NCBI GenBank assembly: GCA_019802505.1
Contig: JAFMOC010000316.1
Coordinates: 435,001 to 499,000 of the forward strand
Direction of reading: 5' to 3'
DNA length: 64,000 nucleotides
Origin: Corydoras sp. C115
Taxonomy: Eukaryota > Chordata > Actinopteri > Siluriformes > Callichthyidae
The notes under the pieces: model-generated
What the model saw: only the letters and a program-made list of their open reading frames with translations
Databases searched by the model: none
Told to the model about the DNA's origin: nothing
Translations under genes and position numbers: made by a program
In this document: positions 51,531-64,000 of the stretch, piece after piece
Layout: every line of letters begins with the position of its first letter
Numbering within the stretch: the stretch's first letter is position 1

Positions 51531-52087
51531 TGAAAACCGCAGTCCTCTCTTATTTTTAAGCCGTAATGTCAGTCAAGTGATTCTTCTGTGTTATGAATCA
51601 TCTTCTCTGACACGATAAAGACCTGAATATAACTGAGGCGCTAAAGAATTCCAAGGCCATGATCCTGAAGGCAGATTTACTCATCGTGTTGGCAAATCTC
51701 TGAGGCTGATTCACAGCTCAGGAGTTAAGAGCCGGCACAAATTGGGGCAGTTTTACTTAAATGCAGACGTGTCGGAAAATAAAAGTCAGTTCTTAGAGAT
51801 TTAAGGACATGCTTAGCGTTCCACCACAAGAATTTACAAATGCATAGAAAAGTAATTAGTATATGAATATGCTTTGTAGTAATCCAGCTACCAGTGCAGT
51901 ATTTTTGGCCCTGAATACAGAAAGCCATAGTGGACAGAGGTGAGGACGTTCCTCACCAAACTCACCCAACCATGTCTTTAAGAATCTTGCTTGATGCACA
52001 GGCATGCTGGAGGAAAAAAGAAGTAAAGGGCCTTCCCTAAACTGTTAAACTACAAAGTCTTCATTGACGTTTCAGTACTAGAACAAT

Positions 52088-52441
52088 ATCCATCCATCCA
52101 TTATCTCCCGCTTTATCCTCTATTAGGGTCGCGGGGGGGTTCCCCATGCCCATCCAGGGGAGAACGTCTCGGGCGCTGGGCAGATACACCCAGGACAGGA
52201 CGCCAATCCATCACTAGGCACACACTCACTCACTCACACAAACACACTCTATATGGGGCAATTTGGAGAACTCAATTGACCTCGATCCATGTTTTTGGAC
52301 TGTGGGAGGAAACCGGAGAACCCGGAGGAAACCCACGCGGACACGGGGAGAACATGGAAACTCCACCCAGATGGGGATCCGAACCGGGAATCCCTAGTGC
52401 TGAGAGGAGAACGTGCTAAACCATTAAGCAACCGTGCCGCT
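52088..52441 (-). mobile_element. DANA/Mermaid-like SINE, first of a same-site pair
   Basis: Left target TACTAGAACAATAT, right target CTACTATAACAATAT. Confidence 0.88.
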
Positions 52442-52455
52442 CTACTATAACAATA

Positions 52456-52803
52456 TTCATTCATTCATTATCTCCCGCTTTATCCTTTATTAGGGTCGCG
52501 GTGGGGTTCCCCATGCCCATCCAGGGGAGAACGTCTCGGGCGCTGGGCAGATAGACCCAGGACAGGGCGCCAATCCATCGCTGGGCACACACTCACTCAC
52601 ACAGACACACTCTATATGGGGCAATTTGGAGAACTCAATTGACCTCGATCCATGTTTTTGGACTGTGGGAGGAAACCGGAGAACCTGGAGGAAACCCACG
52701 CGGACACGGGGAGAACATGGAAACGCCACCAAGATGTGGATCCGAACCGGGAATCCCTAGTGCTGAGAGGAGAACATGCCAAACCATTAAGCAACCGTGC
52801 CAC
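52456..52803 (-). mobile_element. DANA/Mermaid-like SINE, second of a same-site pair
   Basis: Between the second and third copies of CTACTATAACAATAT. It shares the variant head ATTAAGCAACCGTGCC with the first copy, suggesting duplication rather than independent insertion. Confidence 0.88.
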
Positions 52804-54905
52804 TCTACTATAACAATATTGCTCTATTTATTCCTCATGTCTTCAGACATTAATTATTAGTAATTATTATTAATTATTAAGAAAATTATAAAGACAGTGT
52901 GTTTTTCTGTTTCAGATGAGGAATTAAAACCACTAACGTCATATTTTTATTACACACCGTTTCCAACGCGTGCTTTTTGTCCCAAAAAGTGTAAAGATAA
53001 GCGATATGAAGGTCCCCACGGACAATTCACACAAACACATGGGTTTGAGAATCTTAATCCCTCACTCTTCTGTAATCCCAGGATGCTCTGAGGGTTTGAT
53101 TGATTGACCTCCCGCTGCCAACACTTCAGCTCTGAATTCTCACTTGCGTCCACTTTTTAAAATGTTTTCAAATTTAGATCCCGGCCCCTGAAAGAAGTTG
53201 CCGCTGTTTACCGTGAACTTGCGTATGTAGTCAGACACGCTGAATCCTCTGGTGCTGAGGAGCGAGGGTTTGTGCACGGATGTCCTCATGCTGTCTTCAC
53301 TCCATTCCCTCACTCTTCTGCCTCATCCTCATATGTCGCCGTACGCAGATCTCTGGACTTGCGAGAGACATGAGCCCATCCTAGACCGGCCCTTCTCCCC
53401 ACAAAGTGGATTTATCTTGTCACCCATTGCCTTTTTTGCCGTGTCTGCGCCCCCTCCCGAAAACCCCTCTGGGCAGCACTGGGCCCAGAGCTCTTCCTGC
53501 CCCGAGATAACAGCTGCCTGAGATTAGTGTGGTATGTTACAAGAGACGTGAAGGTCCTGTTTTTTTAGGATGGGGGAGTCTGATTTGTTTTCCTAACCCA
53601 CAACATTCCCTCGAGATGCCTGGCTTTTCCAGGTCCTGCCCGGTCCTTTCACCATCGCAGCAGGTTGGAGGTAACGGAGTGTGACTTGTGTAAGGGACCC
53701 GAGTCCTGGATTCAGTGCGTCACTCGCACTTCATAAGCAGGGGCATCTGATTCCATGACAGATCCATCTCTCCACTGCTCATAACGGCGGCGGGACACAG
53801 GCTCAGACTGCTGTATGCAAATAAAGAGGCCACACGTCCAGCATAAGGGCTCGAGTGTCAGGATGAGTGTTTGGGCAGAAGAAAAAAAAAAGTCTTAAAT
53901 AATGTGTCTTGGCAACATGGATCTGTTAATACGTACGTTTTAATGATGCACTAGTTTTTGTTTTTTCGCGTGCAGCTGCATGGACGTGTAAAATCTGATA
54001 ATGCGTGTAATCCAGCACCGTGAGCATCTCGTAATTCCCGGCTTTTCAGTGCAAACCATCACGTTGCCCAGCAACAGTCCAGTTCCAGTCGAGAGGGAGC
54101 CATGTGTAGATCAAATAAATGTTTTAATGTAATTAAGTCAGCAAGTCAAAGCCAAATAACTAGTCTTTGGTTTATTATTATTTTTATCATTATTTTTATA
54201 TTTTTTTTTTTCCCAAAACACTCAGATTTCACACTGCATCTCCTCCCACAGTTACCGAGCAACAAACACCAACTTTTCAGAACAGCAGAACCCATACACA
54301 TCTCATGTTCTTGTGCCTTTTGAAGTGATCATGTGGACAGTGTCCAAGCAGTGGACAGTTAAAGTCTATTTTTTCCCATAGAATAATAAAAAACCCCTTA
54401 GGGTTCAGACGTCACAGCAATGTAAAGAGGAACCGAGTCATAAAAACTACCCGGCAACACCATAGCAACCACAAACTCTGACATACTCACACAGAAGTTT
54501 CCCTCGTCGTTAAAAATCTAATTTTTCTTTATGCTATTCGTTACACGTGCATCACATTCACTCACATGTTATACGAATGATCCTCACGACAGCATTGCCT
54601 CAAATATGATACCATATAAAGATATAATATTAAGGTTATATAAGCTTGGTCCCATCTCTGACCTTTTGCATATGAAGGTAACGAAGCTGGTAAACGGGAT
54701 AGGACTGCAGAGAGACATCTAAAGCACTGAATGAGTTTTAAAGGTGAATGAAGCAGAAGCATCGAGAGTTTCCATTTCCTCTGAAGCATTTACTCCAAAA
54801 TATGTCTGCAGTAAAATCAAGTATAAATTATTTATAAGGTGAAAATAAGCATGGAGCACTCGAAGCACAGCGAGAGGCAGAGGAGTGCGTGTGATAGAGA
54901 AGGTC

Positions 54906-54935
54906 ATTATATATATATAATTTTTATTATTATTA

Positions 54936-54999
<64 letters not shown>

Positions 55000-55008
55000 T
55001 ATATATAG
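54906..55008 (+). repeat. (TA)n microsatellite with interruptions
   Basis: About 100 bases, ending at the head of the SINE at 55010. Confidence 0.95.
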
Positions 55009-55009
55009 G

Positions 55010-55297
55010 GGCAGCACGGTGGCTTAATGTTTAGCATGTTCTCCTCTCAGCACTAGGGATTCCCGGTTCGAATCCCCATCTGGGTGGAGTTTGCATGTTC
55101 TCCCCGTGTCTGCGTTGGTTTCCTCCGGGTTCTCCGGTTTCCTCCCACAGTCCAAAAACATGGATCAAGTCAGTTGAGTTCTCCAAATTGCCCCATATAG
55201 AGTGTGTCTGTGTGAGTGAGTGTGTGCCCAGCGATGGATTGGCGCCCTGTCCTGGGTGTATCTGCCCAGCGTTTTCCCCCGCGACCCTAATATAGGA
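55010..55297 (+). mobile_element. DANA/Mermaid-like SINE after a TA tract, 3' end deleted
   Basis: Head GGCAGCACGGTGGCTTAATG follows (TA)n. The ACGTTCTCCCCTGGATGGGC part is missing. Confidence 0.85.
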
Positions 55298-55417
55298 TCA
55301 CTGATTCTGATTGTGTGAAAGCACAGAGACAGAAAACTAACACACCTGGCAACCAACCGCGTGTGAAGTAAACAAAAGAGCACATATTATTAGGTTGGTG
55401 CTTGCAAATGTTTAACA

Positions 55418-55780
55418 GTTTGGGGAAGGTCCTTTTTCTGTTCCAGCATAACGGGTGAGTTTGATGTAGAAGAACATGTCTGCCCCACACAGAACCCTGA
55501 CCTCAACCCCACCCGATACTTTTATGTTAAACTAGAACACAGATTGTGAGCAGGTCCTCTCATCCAATATCTTTTTCTGATCCCACACCTGCTTTTCTGC
55601 ATAAATAAACAAAAACTCACAGATACACCACAAAATCTTGTAGAAACCCTCACGTTGGAGTGGAAACTGTTCCAGCTGCAGAACAGAAGCCAAATTCGAT
55701 TAATAGGTCGTTAGAGATCCTGTAGGTTTAATGCAACTTATATGTATGTGTCCCTATACATTTACTTTAAAGTGTATAAC
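55418..55780 (+). mobile_element. Tc1-like transposon relic, longest copy
   Basis: Runs CAGTTTGGGGAAGGTCC, CCTGACCTCAACCCCACCCG (from the transposase sequence SPDLNPIE), AAAATCTTGTAGAAACC, GAGTGGAAACTGTTCCAGC and TGTGTCCCTATACATTTAC. Many indels and no open frame. Confidence 0.6.
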
Positions 55781-56285
55781 ATGCACACACTACTCAAAAC
55801 AATCTATTAGATGAGGATCTCTGCATCGAGGTTTTGAACATCCCCTTTTTTTTAAATTACATTTTTAGATTTTTTACATTGATTATCTTAATGCTGGAAA
55901 ACATGATTAGGGTATTTCACTAATGCAGCAACATAATGCGCTGCCATGTTTGTAGATGGTAAAACAAAATGGTAATGGATTTAATGGACTCAATATTTTC
56001 TTTTATTGTCAAACGGGGCCAAAAAAATAAAGTGAAGGGACTGCTGCTCCAAAAAAAAAACAGGTTTTAAAATCATGAAAAAAAAAATCCATAAAGTCTA
56101 TATTACATAAGAATAAGTTTTTTTTTTTTGTCATTTTGCATGATTGTTAGTAGAAATGACAAATATTGCTTCATTTCGCCTTAAAAGGGGGGAGGTAGTG
56201 ACGAATCCTGCATTTACATCTATAGTTACAAAATCAAAAACAGATCAAATGAAATGGTGCCAGTTGTGATACTGTTAGGAGCAGA

Positions 56286-56290
56286 TGTGT

Positions 56291-56327
<37 letters not shown>
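56286..56327 (+). repeat. (GT)n microsatellite
   Basis: About 20 units, upstream of mylk3. Confidence 0.95.
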
Positions 56328-57237
56328 GCTCCAGGTGGCACTGTAAACACTTTGAGTGTTGTTAAATGTTAACTCATATGAATCGTGCTCAATAACACAC
56401 TGTGTGCTCTTTGCCAGTCTGTCGTTGCTGGCAGGACAGGTGGCCTTGGATGTACCAGAACACACAACACTGAATTGTTTGGAAATGCTGCATTACTGTT
56501 CCGCGTTCTCATTAGTCACCGTTCCTGCACTCCGACAATCTCACAACACGTCAACGAGAGTGAGCAGATTCATTATGCAATAAGAAGTCAGAACAACAGT
56601 CCTCTCATTACAGCCAGTAGAATGTTTGGTATGTTCTCTGCGTTTTACATGGTAAGAGTTTAGTAACTGAGCGAGTGACATTACTGACCCTGTTTGAACA
56701 GCTGATATGCAATAACCGCCCAATTTGTTCATTAAAATACCAAAACAACTAAAGTACAATGTTAATATTTTTAATCTGAGCACCTTTTAAATAAATGACT
56801 TTTATATGAACATAAAAAAGCAAGGACTTTTAAATAAATTGTTTTATTTAAAGTAAATATTTCTCATTGTTGCCTCACTTTTCTGCAAAGAGAAATAAAT
56901 ATAAATATATATCGATCATAAACATAACTAGGAGCGGAGATGATAAATGGCAATTTGGCGCCATCTGGTGGTTACTGATCTAATAACCACGCAGAAACTA
57001 CTGTAGACGGAACTCTAACATTCCATTTACTCAAATAATAAATATTTAGTGAGAAATACACCAAAATAACTTCAGCTTTAATCTCAATCAAGCAGATAAA
57101 CTAATGCAGGAGAATATAATATTTAAATGTATAAATAATTAAATTGCTTAAACATACACAATTATTTATATGGACAAAAGCATTGAGCTACACATCTCAT
57201 TCAGTCTCAGTGCAACATTATAAAATCATACACAATT

Positions 57238-57300
57238 AGTTTGGGGAAGGCCCAGAGTGTTTCAGAGTGAACTGCAATGTCCATAAAGACATGTGAGTTA
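57238..57300 (+). mobile_element. short Tc1-like relic
   Basis: AGTTTGGGGAAGGCCCAGAG then TGTCCATAAAGACATG, as in the same family. Confidence 0.45.
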
Positions 57301-57599
57301 TAAATTACTGTAAGTCACGTTTCCTGCACCTCATCAGCGGAGTGTGATGTTCAGTATGATGTGTTTGTGTCTCTGAGTCTCTAAGTGTGTGGAGGTGTTC
57401 AGGAGGTGTTCGGTGTTTGGAGATGAGATTTTCACTTCCTGCGAGCAACAACATCAGAGTGTGAAGTTTTCACATTACAGTTTCTCGCTTTTTAAACTTT
57501 TCCACTTGAAACTTTGTTTTTTGCTCCATTTAAGTTTTACTGTATTAACCTTGAAAAAAAAAAAAAACACACACGCATATTAAAAGTGTTGAGCTTTAA

Positions 57600-57673
57600 G
57601 CTTTTATCAATACAACATTTGATTGTAGGGTTATATATATACACACACAATCAAATGTTGTATTGATAAAAGC
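57600..57673. repeat. perfect 27-bp inverted repeat with 20-nt loop
   Basis: Left arm 57600-57626 begins GCTTTTATCAATACAACA; the right arm 57647-57673 is its exact reverse complement. The loop contains TATATATATACACAC. It could be a small palindromic MITE or a structured RNA locus; no flanking gene explains it. Confidence 0.9.
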
Positions 57674-57879
57674 CTGATAAGAGGGGAAATAAAGTATAAA
57701 AGTATAAACACTATTTATGTTCATTACAACTAACACCTATTACCTCACTTTAATACACAGGTTTATACTAGAAAACTAAAAAAAAACATCTGGATGAAAT
57801 TCACTTAAATATTTGAAGTATATGGAAACATGGAGAACATGCCAAATTCCCACAGAAAGGACCTTCTATATAACTAATA

Positions 57880-58000
57880 GAGAACAGAACAAACAGATGA
57901 ATTACAGTCTGTAACTGTTGAAATAAAACTCATCTACATTGTCGGTGAAGCAGATAATATAAAAAAGTGAGAAACGAGGAGGTGTATCTAATAAAGTGGC
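57880..58000 (+). repeat. teleost interspersed repeat fragment
   Basis: ACAGATGAATTACAGTCTGT and GAGGAGGTGTATCTAATAAA correspond to the end of the family also seen at 60476. Confidence 0.45.
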
Positions 58001-58496
58001 CGGTGTGTGTGTGTGTGTGTGTGTGTGTGGGGCGTGTATAATATAAGTGTGGAACAATGTGTGAGGACTGATTCATTGGAACATTACGCACTGGTTCCAC
58101 GTGACATTAAAAATGTTAATTAATGAGTATTAAATATTCTGCTGACGGATTTAAAACACATGCTGCAGGAGGGAGATGATTTATATAAATGTAATTAAAT
58201 TAAACATGGTTGGAATGAGATGCGTTTTTTTTTTTTAAAGAGTGAATATAAATGTGGCAGAGCCTGTTCGCAGAATAAGATATTCATGAGTGTTTCTCAG
58301 GAACATTTGTTCAGCTCGAGGGACAGAGTTAACTGGGTTACAATAGAGCGAAAGGCGGAACCAACGTACAGATCAGATCAGCAAGGACAGAAATGAAAAG
58401 GTCAATCATAATCGACCGGTCAGCATTTACAGCAGATTTATAGGATTCCACTCAGAACAACGATTCACTGTGAATCTGCTGTGGCTCATGAGCATT

Positions 58497-58850
58497 CATT
58501 CATTCATTATCTCCCGCTTTATCCTCTATTAGGGTCGCGGGGGGGGGGGGGGGGTCCGCATGCCAATCCAGGGGAGAACGTTTCAGGCGCTGGGCAGATA
58601 CACCCAGGACAGGGCGCCAATCTATCGCTGGGCACACACTCACTCACACACACACTCTATATGGGGCAATTTGGAGAACTCAATTGACTTGATCCATGTT
58701 TTTTGGACTGTGGGAGGAAACCGGAGAACCCGGAGGAAACCTACGCAGACACGGGGAGAACATGGAAACTCCACCCAGATGGGGATTCGAACCGGGAATC
58801 CCTAGTGCTGAGAGGAGAACATGCTAAACCACTAAGCCACCATGCCGCCT
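58497..58850 (-). mobile_element. DANA/Mermaid-like SINE with target duplication
   Basis: CTCATGAGCATT at 58485-58496 and 58851-58862. A second SINE in the same orientation lies 26 bases on. Confidence 0.9.
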
Positions 58851-58876
58851 CTCATGAGCATTGTTATAGAAAAAAA

Positions 58877-59233
58877 TTCATTCATTCATTATCTTCTGCT
58901 TTCATCCTCTATTAGGGTCGCGGGGGGGAGGGGGGGGGTTCCCCATGCCCATCCAGGGGAGAACGTCTCGGGCGCCGGGCAGATACACCCAGGACAGGAC
59001 GCCAATCTATCACTGGACACACACTCACTCAGACACACACTCTATATGGGGCAATTTGGAGAACTCAATTGACTTGATCCATGTTTTGGGACTGTGGGAG
59101 GAAACCGGAGAACCCGGAGGAAACCCACGCGGACACGGGGAGGACATGGAAACTCCACCCAGATGGGGATTCGAACCGGGAATCCCTAGTGCTGAGAGGA
59201 GAACGTGCTAAACCACTAAGCCACCGTGCCGCC
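58877..59233 (-). mobile_element. DANA/Mermaid-like SINE, full length
   Basis: AAAAAAATT precedes it and ATTAAAAAAAAAATT follows: A-rich target sequence. Confidence 0.88.
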
Positions 59234-59298
59234 CATTAAAAAAAAAATTATTAATTATAAAAAGAACCTAAAATGACAGAGGGACAGCTCACAAATAA

Positions 59299-59428
59299 AG
59301 CGATGGATTGGCACCCTGTCCTGGGTCTATCTGCCCAGCGCCCGAGACATTCTCCCCTGGATGGGCATGGGGAACCCCCCCCCGCGACCCTAATAGAGGA
59401 TAAAGCGGGAGATAATGAATGAATGAAA
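59299..59428 (+). mobile_element. DANA/Mermaid-like SINE, 3' third
   Basis: AAGCGATGGATTGGCACCC to GAATGAATGAA. Opposite to its neighbour at 58877-59233. Confidence 0.82.
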
Positions 59429-60475
59429 TAGGTTTCCAGGCAAACCTTACAACACAGAGCTGGAGGATAGAGAGCATTAAACTCATCTGACAGTTTAAAG
59501 TAAAGCACTCAAAGCTCAAGAGGTTTCACAACTGCTGCCTCTGTTTACTTACGTTAACAATGATATCTAAAATAAATACCAGCCCCATATGCACACACAC
59601 ACACACACACACACACTAATGTAATTGGATTCAAACAATAATTAAAGCTCAGAAGCTCGAGTGTCATGTGTCCTCCCCCCTCCACGCTCTCTTTCATTTG
59701 GGGGATGGGGTCTAACTTTATGTAATGTGTTTACAAACAGCAGCAGACAAATTCTTCCCCTTCTGCCTTCATAACTTTTCCAGTCTGTAGGAATTTTGGC
59801 ATGTTCTCTCCTGCGCATGTTTTACATTTAGAGAGCACATCATAAAAAAACTACTTATATTAACAGAATGAGGTTTCTGAACAAGATCAAGTAGGAATCA
59901 GCAACAATCTGGTGTTAAATGTTTAAACTAAACGCTCCGTTACCAAATAAAAAATGACATCGAAATTCAAATACCAAACTAAATCACGTGCATTTAAGTA
60001 GATTTCTTTAAAACTCAGTTGTGACCGACACTCCAGCAAAAAGTGAATGGACCTGGTTCGGTCGGCTCCCGCCGAGCGGTTAATAAAATGCAACAGCCGT
60101 ATGCAAATAACAGGACACATAAATACAACGGATAAAAGAAATCAGATACTCCACACGACCCCCTCCCCCTTCTCTCGCACGCGAAACACACACAAAGAGA
60201 ATTGTGATTCCCTGTTCTAATTTCCATTATTTAAACGATGGCAAAGCATTTCTGATTGCAGAGCAAGTCCGCACTTGTCCCTGAATGGATGTGGGGATGA
60301 AAAGGACTATTTCTGCCGAGGAAATGTTTTCTTTATTCAGGCAGCTGGTTCACATTTGTGTCTGAGAGGCAAGTGTAGGAGAAAAATCTAAAGAAGAACT
60401 GGACGTAAATACTATGAAACATGATGCATGGGATATTATTGCTTCCACGGCAAAGGTGTCAATTCTGGACAAACA

Positions 60476-60600
60476 AAGCATGTAGAGAAACAGATGGACT
60501 ACAGACGGTAATTGTAGAACTACAAAATCCATCTACACGGTCTGTAGTGTTGATAAAATAAACAGGTAGGTGTGTTGAGAATGAGATGTACCTCGTGAAG
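60476..60600 (+). repeat. teleost interspersed repeat fragment
   Basis: GCATGTAGAGAAACAGATGG, ACTACAGACGGTAATTGTAG and AACTACAAAATCC: one of the clearer copies of the family in this window. Confidence 0.55.
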
Positions 60601-60771
60601 TGGCAGCTGAGTGTTTACATCAGGTTCAACTCTCACCTCTTTAACACTCCACTGACTTTATGAGGCAAATGAGGAAGCGAAGCTTCTGCCAGAAAACCAA
60701 TCCAACATTTAAACAAACCAGTGTTCTGTGAGTGCTTCGTATAATCATCCAGCCAGTTCTTCCTGCCATGC

Positions 60772-60773
<2 letters not shown>

Positions 60774-60838
<65 letters not shown>
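60774..60838 (+). repeat. (CA)n microsatellite, 65 bp
   Basis: The longest pure CA run of the window. Confidence 0.97.
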
Positions 60839-60841
<3 letters not shown>

Positions 60842-60967
60842 TTCAAAAACCAAACTGCACAGAGTAATTATTATTACTATATTCATCTTTCATTCATTCA
60901 TCACGTAATTTAAAGAGGGTAACGTTACAAATTGGAATAAAAAAAAACTTTCCTGGGTTCCAAAATT

Positions 60968-61300
60968 GGGCGGCACGGTGGCTTAGTGGTTTAGCATGTT
61001 CTCCTCTCAGCGCTAGGGATTCCCGGTTCGAATCCCAATCTGGGTGGAGTTTCCATGTTCTCCCCGTGTCCGTGTGGGTTTCCTCCCACAGTCCAAAAAC
61101 ATGGATCATGTCAATTGAGTTCTCCAAATTGCCCCATATAGTGTGTGTATGTGTGCTTGTCTGTGTGTGTGTGTGAGTGTGTGTCCAGCAATAGATTGGC
61201 GTCCTGTCCTGGGTGTATCTGCCCAGCGCCCGAAACGGTCTCCCCTGGATGGGCATGGGGAACCTCGCCCCCGTGACCCTAATAGAGGATGGATAATGGA
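60968..61300 (+). mobile_element. DANA/Mermaid-like SINE
   Basis: Full head; 12 bases lost in the CCGGGTTCTCCGGTTT region; ends GGATGGATAATGG without the GAATG tail. Confidence 0.87.
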
Positions 61301-61964
61301 TTCATATAGAAAGCAGAATTAAGCTGTTAAAGCTGAACAGTGTGTGTGTGTGGGGGGGGGGGGTGTAGTAGTTGAAGAAGGGGAAAACACACAACATAAT
61401 GTCATAAAATCAGTGGAAGTAATATGTGACAACTCTTTGTTCATGTGATGTATAGAGCAGCACAATATGATCATGGAACCAAGCTGTTCTGAAGGTAAAT
61501 GATGGTCAACACTGATATGAATCCTGCTACATAGAATGTAATGAATTCATCTGTCTTATCTCTCTCGCTCTCTCTCTCTCTCTCTCTTCTTGTGGTATTC
61601 TCTCACAGTAATAAATATGAACCACATAGAGTGGAGTTCATATAAGGGAAGGTTTTTAAATGAATATTCACAGCATGGTTGTGTTTGGATTTGGCTCGAG
61701 GCCTAAACGCTGGTCACAAACACTGTGTTTACATCACACTGAGTCAGAAACAGAACCGGGCTTTAACTCCTGAACGCAGTGATGACACAGATTTCAGAGC
61801 AGCAGAGCAGGTGCTCCAAGTAAATAAGAAGCAGGGGGTCATGTACCTGACTTCCCAAAGACAGATGGGGGAGGAGAACATACAAACAAACCTGAACAAA
61901 GAACAAGTGGAGATGTATTCCACATGTATTGGGACAAGATAACACAAAGAAATGGGCGCAGGTT

Positions 61965-62158
61965 AGCTCAGTGGTTAGGGTGTTGGGTTATCAATCTGAA
62001 GGTTGGGGGTTCAAATCCCAGGTCCACTGAAGTTACCAGTGTGGGTCCTTGAGCGAGACCCTTAACCCTCATTGCTCCAGGGATGTTGTGATTAACCCTG
62101 TGCTCACCTTGTAAGTCGCTTTGGATAAAAGTGTCCAATAAATGACCAAATGTAATGT
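61965..62158 (+). mobile_element. family-B SINE, full length
   Basis: GCAGGTTAGCTCAGTGGTTA head, GGGGTTCAAATCCC B box, TAAGTCGCTTTGGATAAAAG core. Confidence 0.88.
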
Positions 62159-63062
62159 AAAAAGTTAAATAATACAAATAATCCATATGGACAAAAGACA
62201 CCCACAGCTTTAATGACATCCTACCCTCCATTAATTTAGTTAACATTTCAGTATTAAAATAAAATAAAAATAATAAAAAATACTTACAAATCAAACTTTA
62301 TGCTTTATCAGTCCACATCTGATCCAGCATTTGGACAATATTCCAAAAAGAGTTTTTTTTTTGCTTCTGTCTTCTGTTTAAAATTAATTAAATGCATTTT
62401 AAATAAATAAATCTAGTTAGTTGTTGTTGTTTTTGTTGCAAGGTTAATGTAGCTCAGCTAAAGGCGATTTAAACCTTTATTATCCTGTTTTATTATATTA
62501 ATAAATTAAATTTGTGAAATCAGCTGCGTAAACAACACGAAGCAGAACCTGACTCCAATTAACAATCAACGAGCGAGAGCGAGTCACCGAGCCGACTCCG
62601 CTGGTTGATTCACTCACATGATTACGCGATGCCTAAAACACAAGAATCGGCTCACAACGTATGAACAAAATGGCGACCGGAGATTTTAAAGTTTATTCAG
62701 TGGGGAAACACTGAATAAAATACAATCGTTACTTTATATGTGCCTCAAATATCTGGAAACACACATGCTACACCTTTAAAGGTAATGATTTCAAATTGCC
62801 CCTCCCTCCTCCGAAAAAAAATATCCTCAAGACTGAACACTGTACCTGAGGAAGGTCTGGGAGGTCAGGCACTGGTGTCAGGCTCTGGGGTCGTGGTTGT
62901 ACTTCATTCCAAATGTTTTTAAATACATTTTAATAAACCTGGTTTTTAATGCTGAAGCAGAGATCCGAGCTGTTTCCTCAGCGTTGGAAGCTGAAACACC
63001 GAGGGAACCACCTTAATCTAATGATTGTCCTAATACTTTTGACCGTGTGTTCTGTTTAACTT

Positions 63063-63262
63063 TACATTTGGTCATTTATTGGAGGCTTTTATCCAAAGTG
63101 ACTTACAAGGTGAGCACAGGGTTCATCACAACATCCCTGGAGCAATGAGGGTTAAGGGTCTCACTCAAGGACCCACACTGGTAACTTCAGTGGACCTGGG
63201 ATTTGAACCCCCAACCTTCAGATTGACAACCCAAAGCCCTGACCACTGAGTGACCACGCTCA
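63063..63262 (-). mobile_element. family-B SINE
   Basis: ACATTTGGTCATTTATTGGA to CTGACCACTGAGTGACC. Confidence 0.86.
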
Positions 63263-63341
63263 CTGGATTAGTTTTAAATGTAAAATAATCTTTTTTAAAA
63301 CAGTACCAGAAAAAATCTTTTTCTATTTAATATATATATAT

Positions 63342-63661
63342 GGGCAGCACGGTGGCTTAGTGGTTTAGCACGTTCTCCTCTCAGCGCTAGGGATTCCCGG
63401 TTCGAATCCCCATCTGGGTGGAGTTTCCATGTCCTCCCCGTGGGTTTCCTCCCACAGTCCAAAAACATGGATCAAGTCAATTGAGTTCTCCAAATTGCCC
63501 CATATAGAGTGTGTGGGTGTGAGTGAGTGTGTGCCCAGAGATAGATTGGCGCCCTGTCCTGGGTCTATCTGCCCAGCGCCCGAAACATTCTCCCCTGGAT
63601 GGGCATGTGGAACCTGCCGCGACCCTAATAGAGGATAAAGCAGGAGCTAATGAATGAATGA
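63342..63661 (+). mobile_element. DANA/Mermaid-like SINE after a TA tract
   Basis: TATATATATATGGGCAGCAC at the left and TATAATATATATATGG at the right suggest insertion in AT-rich target. The CGGGTTCTCCGG region is deleted. Confidence 0.87.
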
Positions 63662-64000
63662 ATTTTATAATATATATATGGAAATGATTACAGAGGTATA
63701 TTTTACTAAAACATGGAAAAAAAAAACAGAAAGATGCATTAAAATAGGTTTGATAGAAATATAATAAATAAGTACTTGAGATGAGTTTTACAGCCCACCC
63801 CACTTCATCAGTGATGCATCCACTAGATTGTGCAATGAAAAAAAAATAAAATAAAAAACAATCAAGAATTTTATTTATACAGTACCAGATAACTGACCGG
63901 ACAACCTAACTTTAAATCACGCTCAATCAGAACACTCACCTGAATGCTTTCTTATGACCCTGTTTACACCCCGGCCCGCATTGCATATTATATTTCGCTC

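Overview
This window is vertebrate nuclear DNA, almost certainly from a teleost fish. Its genes have GT-AG introns. It is packed with tRNA-derived SINEs of the DANA/Mermaid type, a second fish SINE carrying the motif TTTATCCAAAGCGACTTACA, Tc1-like and hAT relics, fish LINE tails and long CA, GA and TA microsatellites. The SINE content suggests an otophysan (catfish, characin or cyprinid relative), but I cannot name the species.

Three protein-coding genes can be reconstructed exon by exon with consistent splice phases. vps35 (minus strand, 5' part only, about 844-8023) encodes the retromer core subunit. orc6 (plus strand, 9643-14561, complete, 7 coding exons, 264 residues) encodes the smallest subunit of the origin recognition complex. 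mylk3 (minus strand, 15815-45250, complete coding region, 13 coding exons, 782 residues) encodes cardiac myosin light chain kinase. vps35 and orc6 are head to head, 1.6 kb apart between start codons. orc6 and mylk3 are tail to tail, with 1.25 kb between stop codons. From memory, the order VPS35-ORC6-MYLK3 is the same as on human chromosome 16q11.2, which supports orthology. The genes are not functionally linked: they serve endosomal sorting, DNA replication licensing and cardiac sarcomere regulation.

Region by region: 1-8.0 kb is vps35 exons 1-5 with introns holding two copies of an hAT-like element, a LINE fragment, SINEs and tandem duplications. 8.0-9.64 kb is the intergenic interval, with CCAAT/GC-box promoters at both ends and a row of three SINEs between them. 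9.64-14.9 kb is orc6. 15-45.25 kb is mylk3, whose introns hold about half of all the SINEs plus several repeat-free blocks that look like conserved non-coding DNA. 45.25-64 kb is upstream of mylk3. I found no coding exon there, only repeats, transposon relics, microsatellites and a few non-repetitive blocks that may be regulatory.

By my reading about fifty DANA/Mermaid-like SINE copies make up roughly a fifth to a quarter of the window. Nearly all long open reading frames here are frames through this SINE and are not genes. The most interesting signals are SINEs lined up head to tail at single target sites with the target duplication repeated between copies, a SINE inserted 17 bases upstream of an orc6 exon, an inverted composite repeat in the last mylk3 intron, and a perfect 27-bp hairpin at 57.6 kb. 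I saw no evidence of an unknown multi-gene system.
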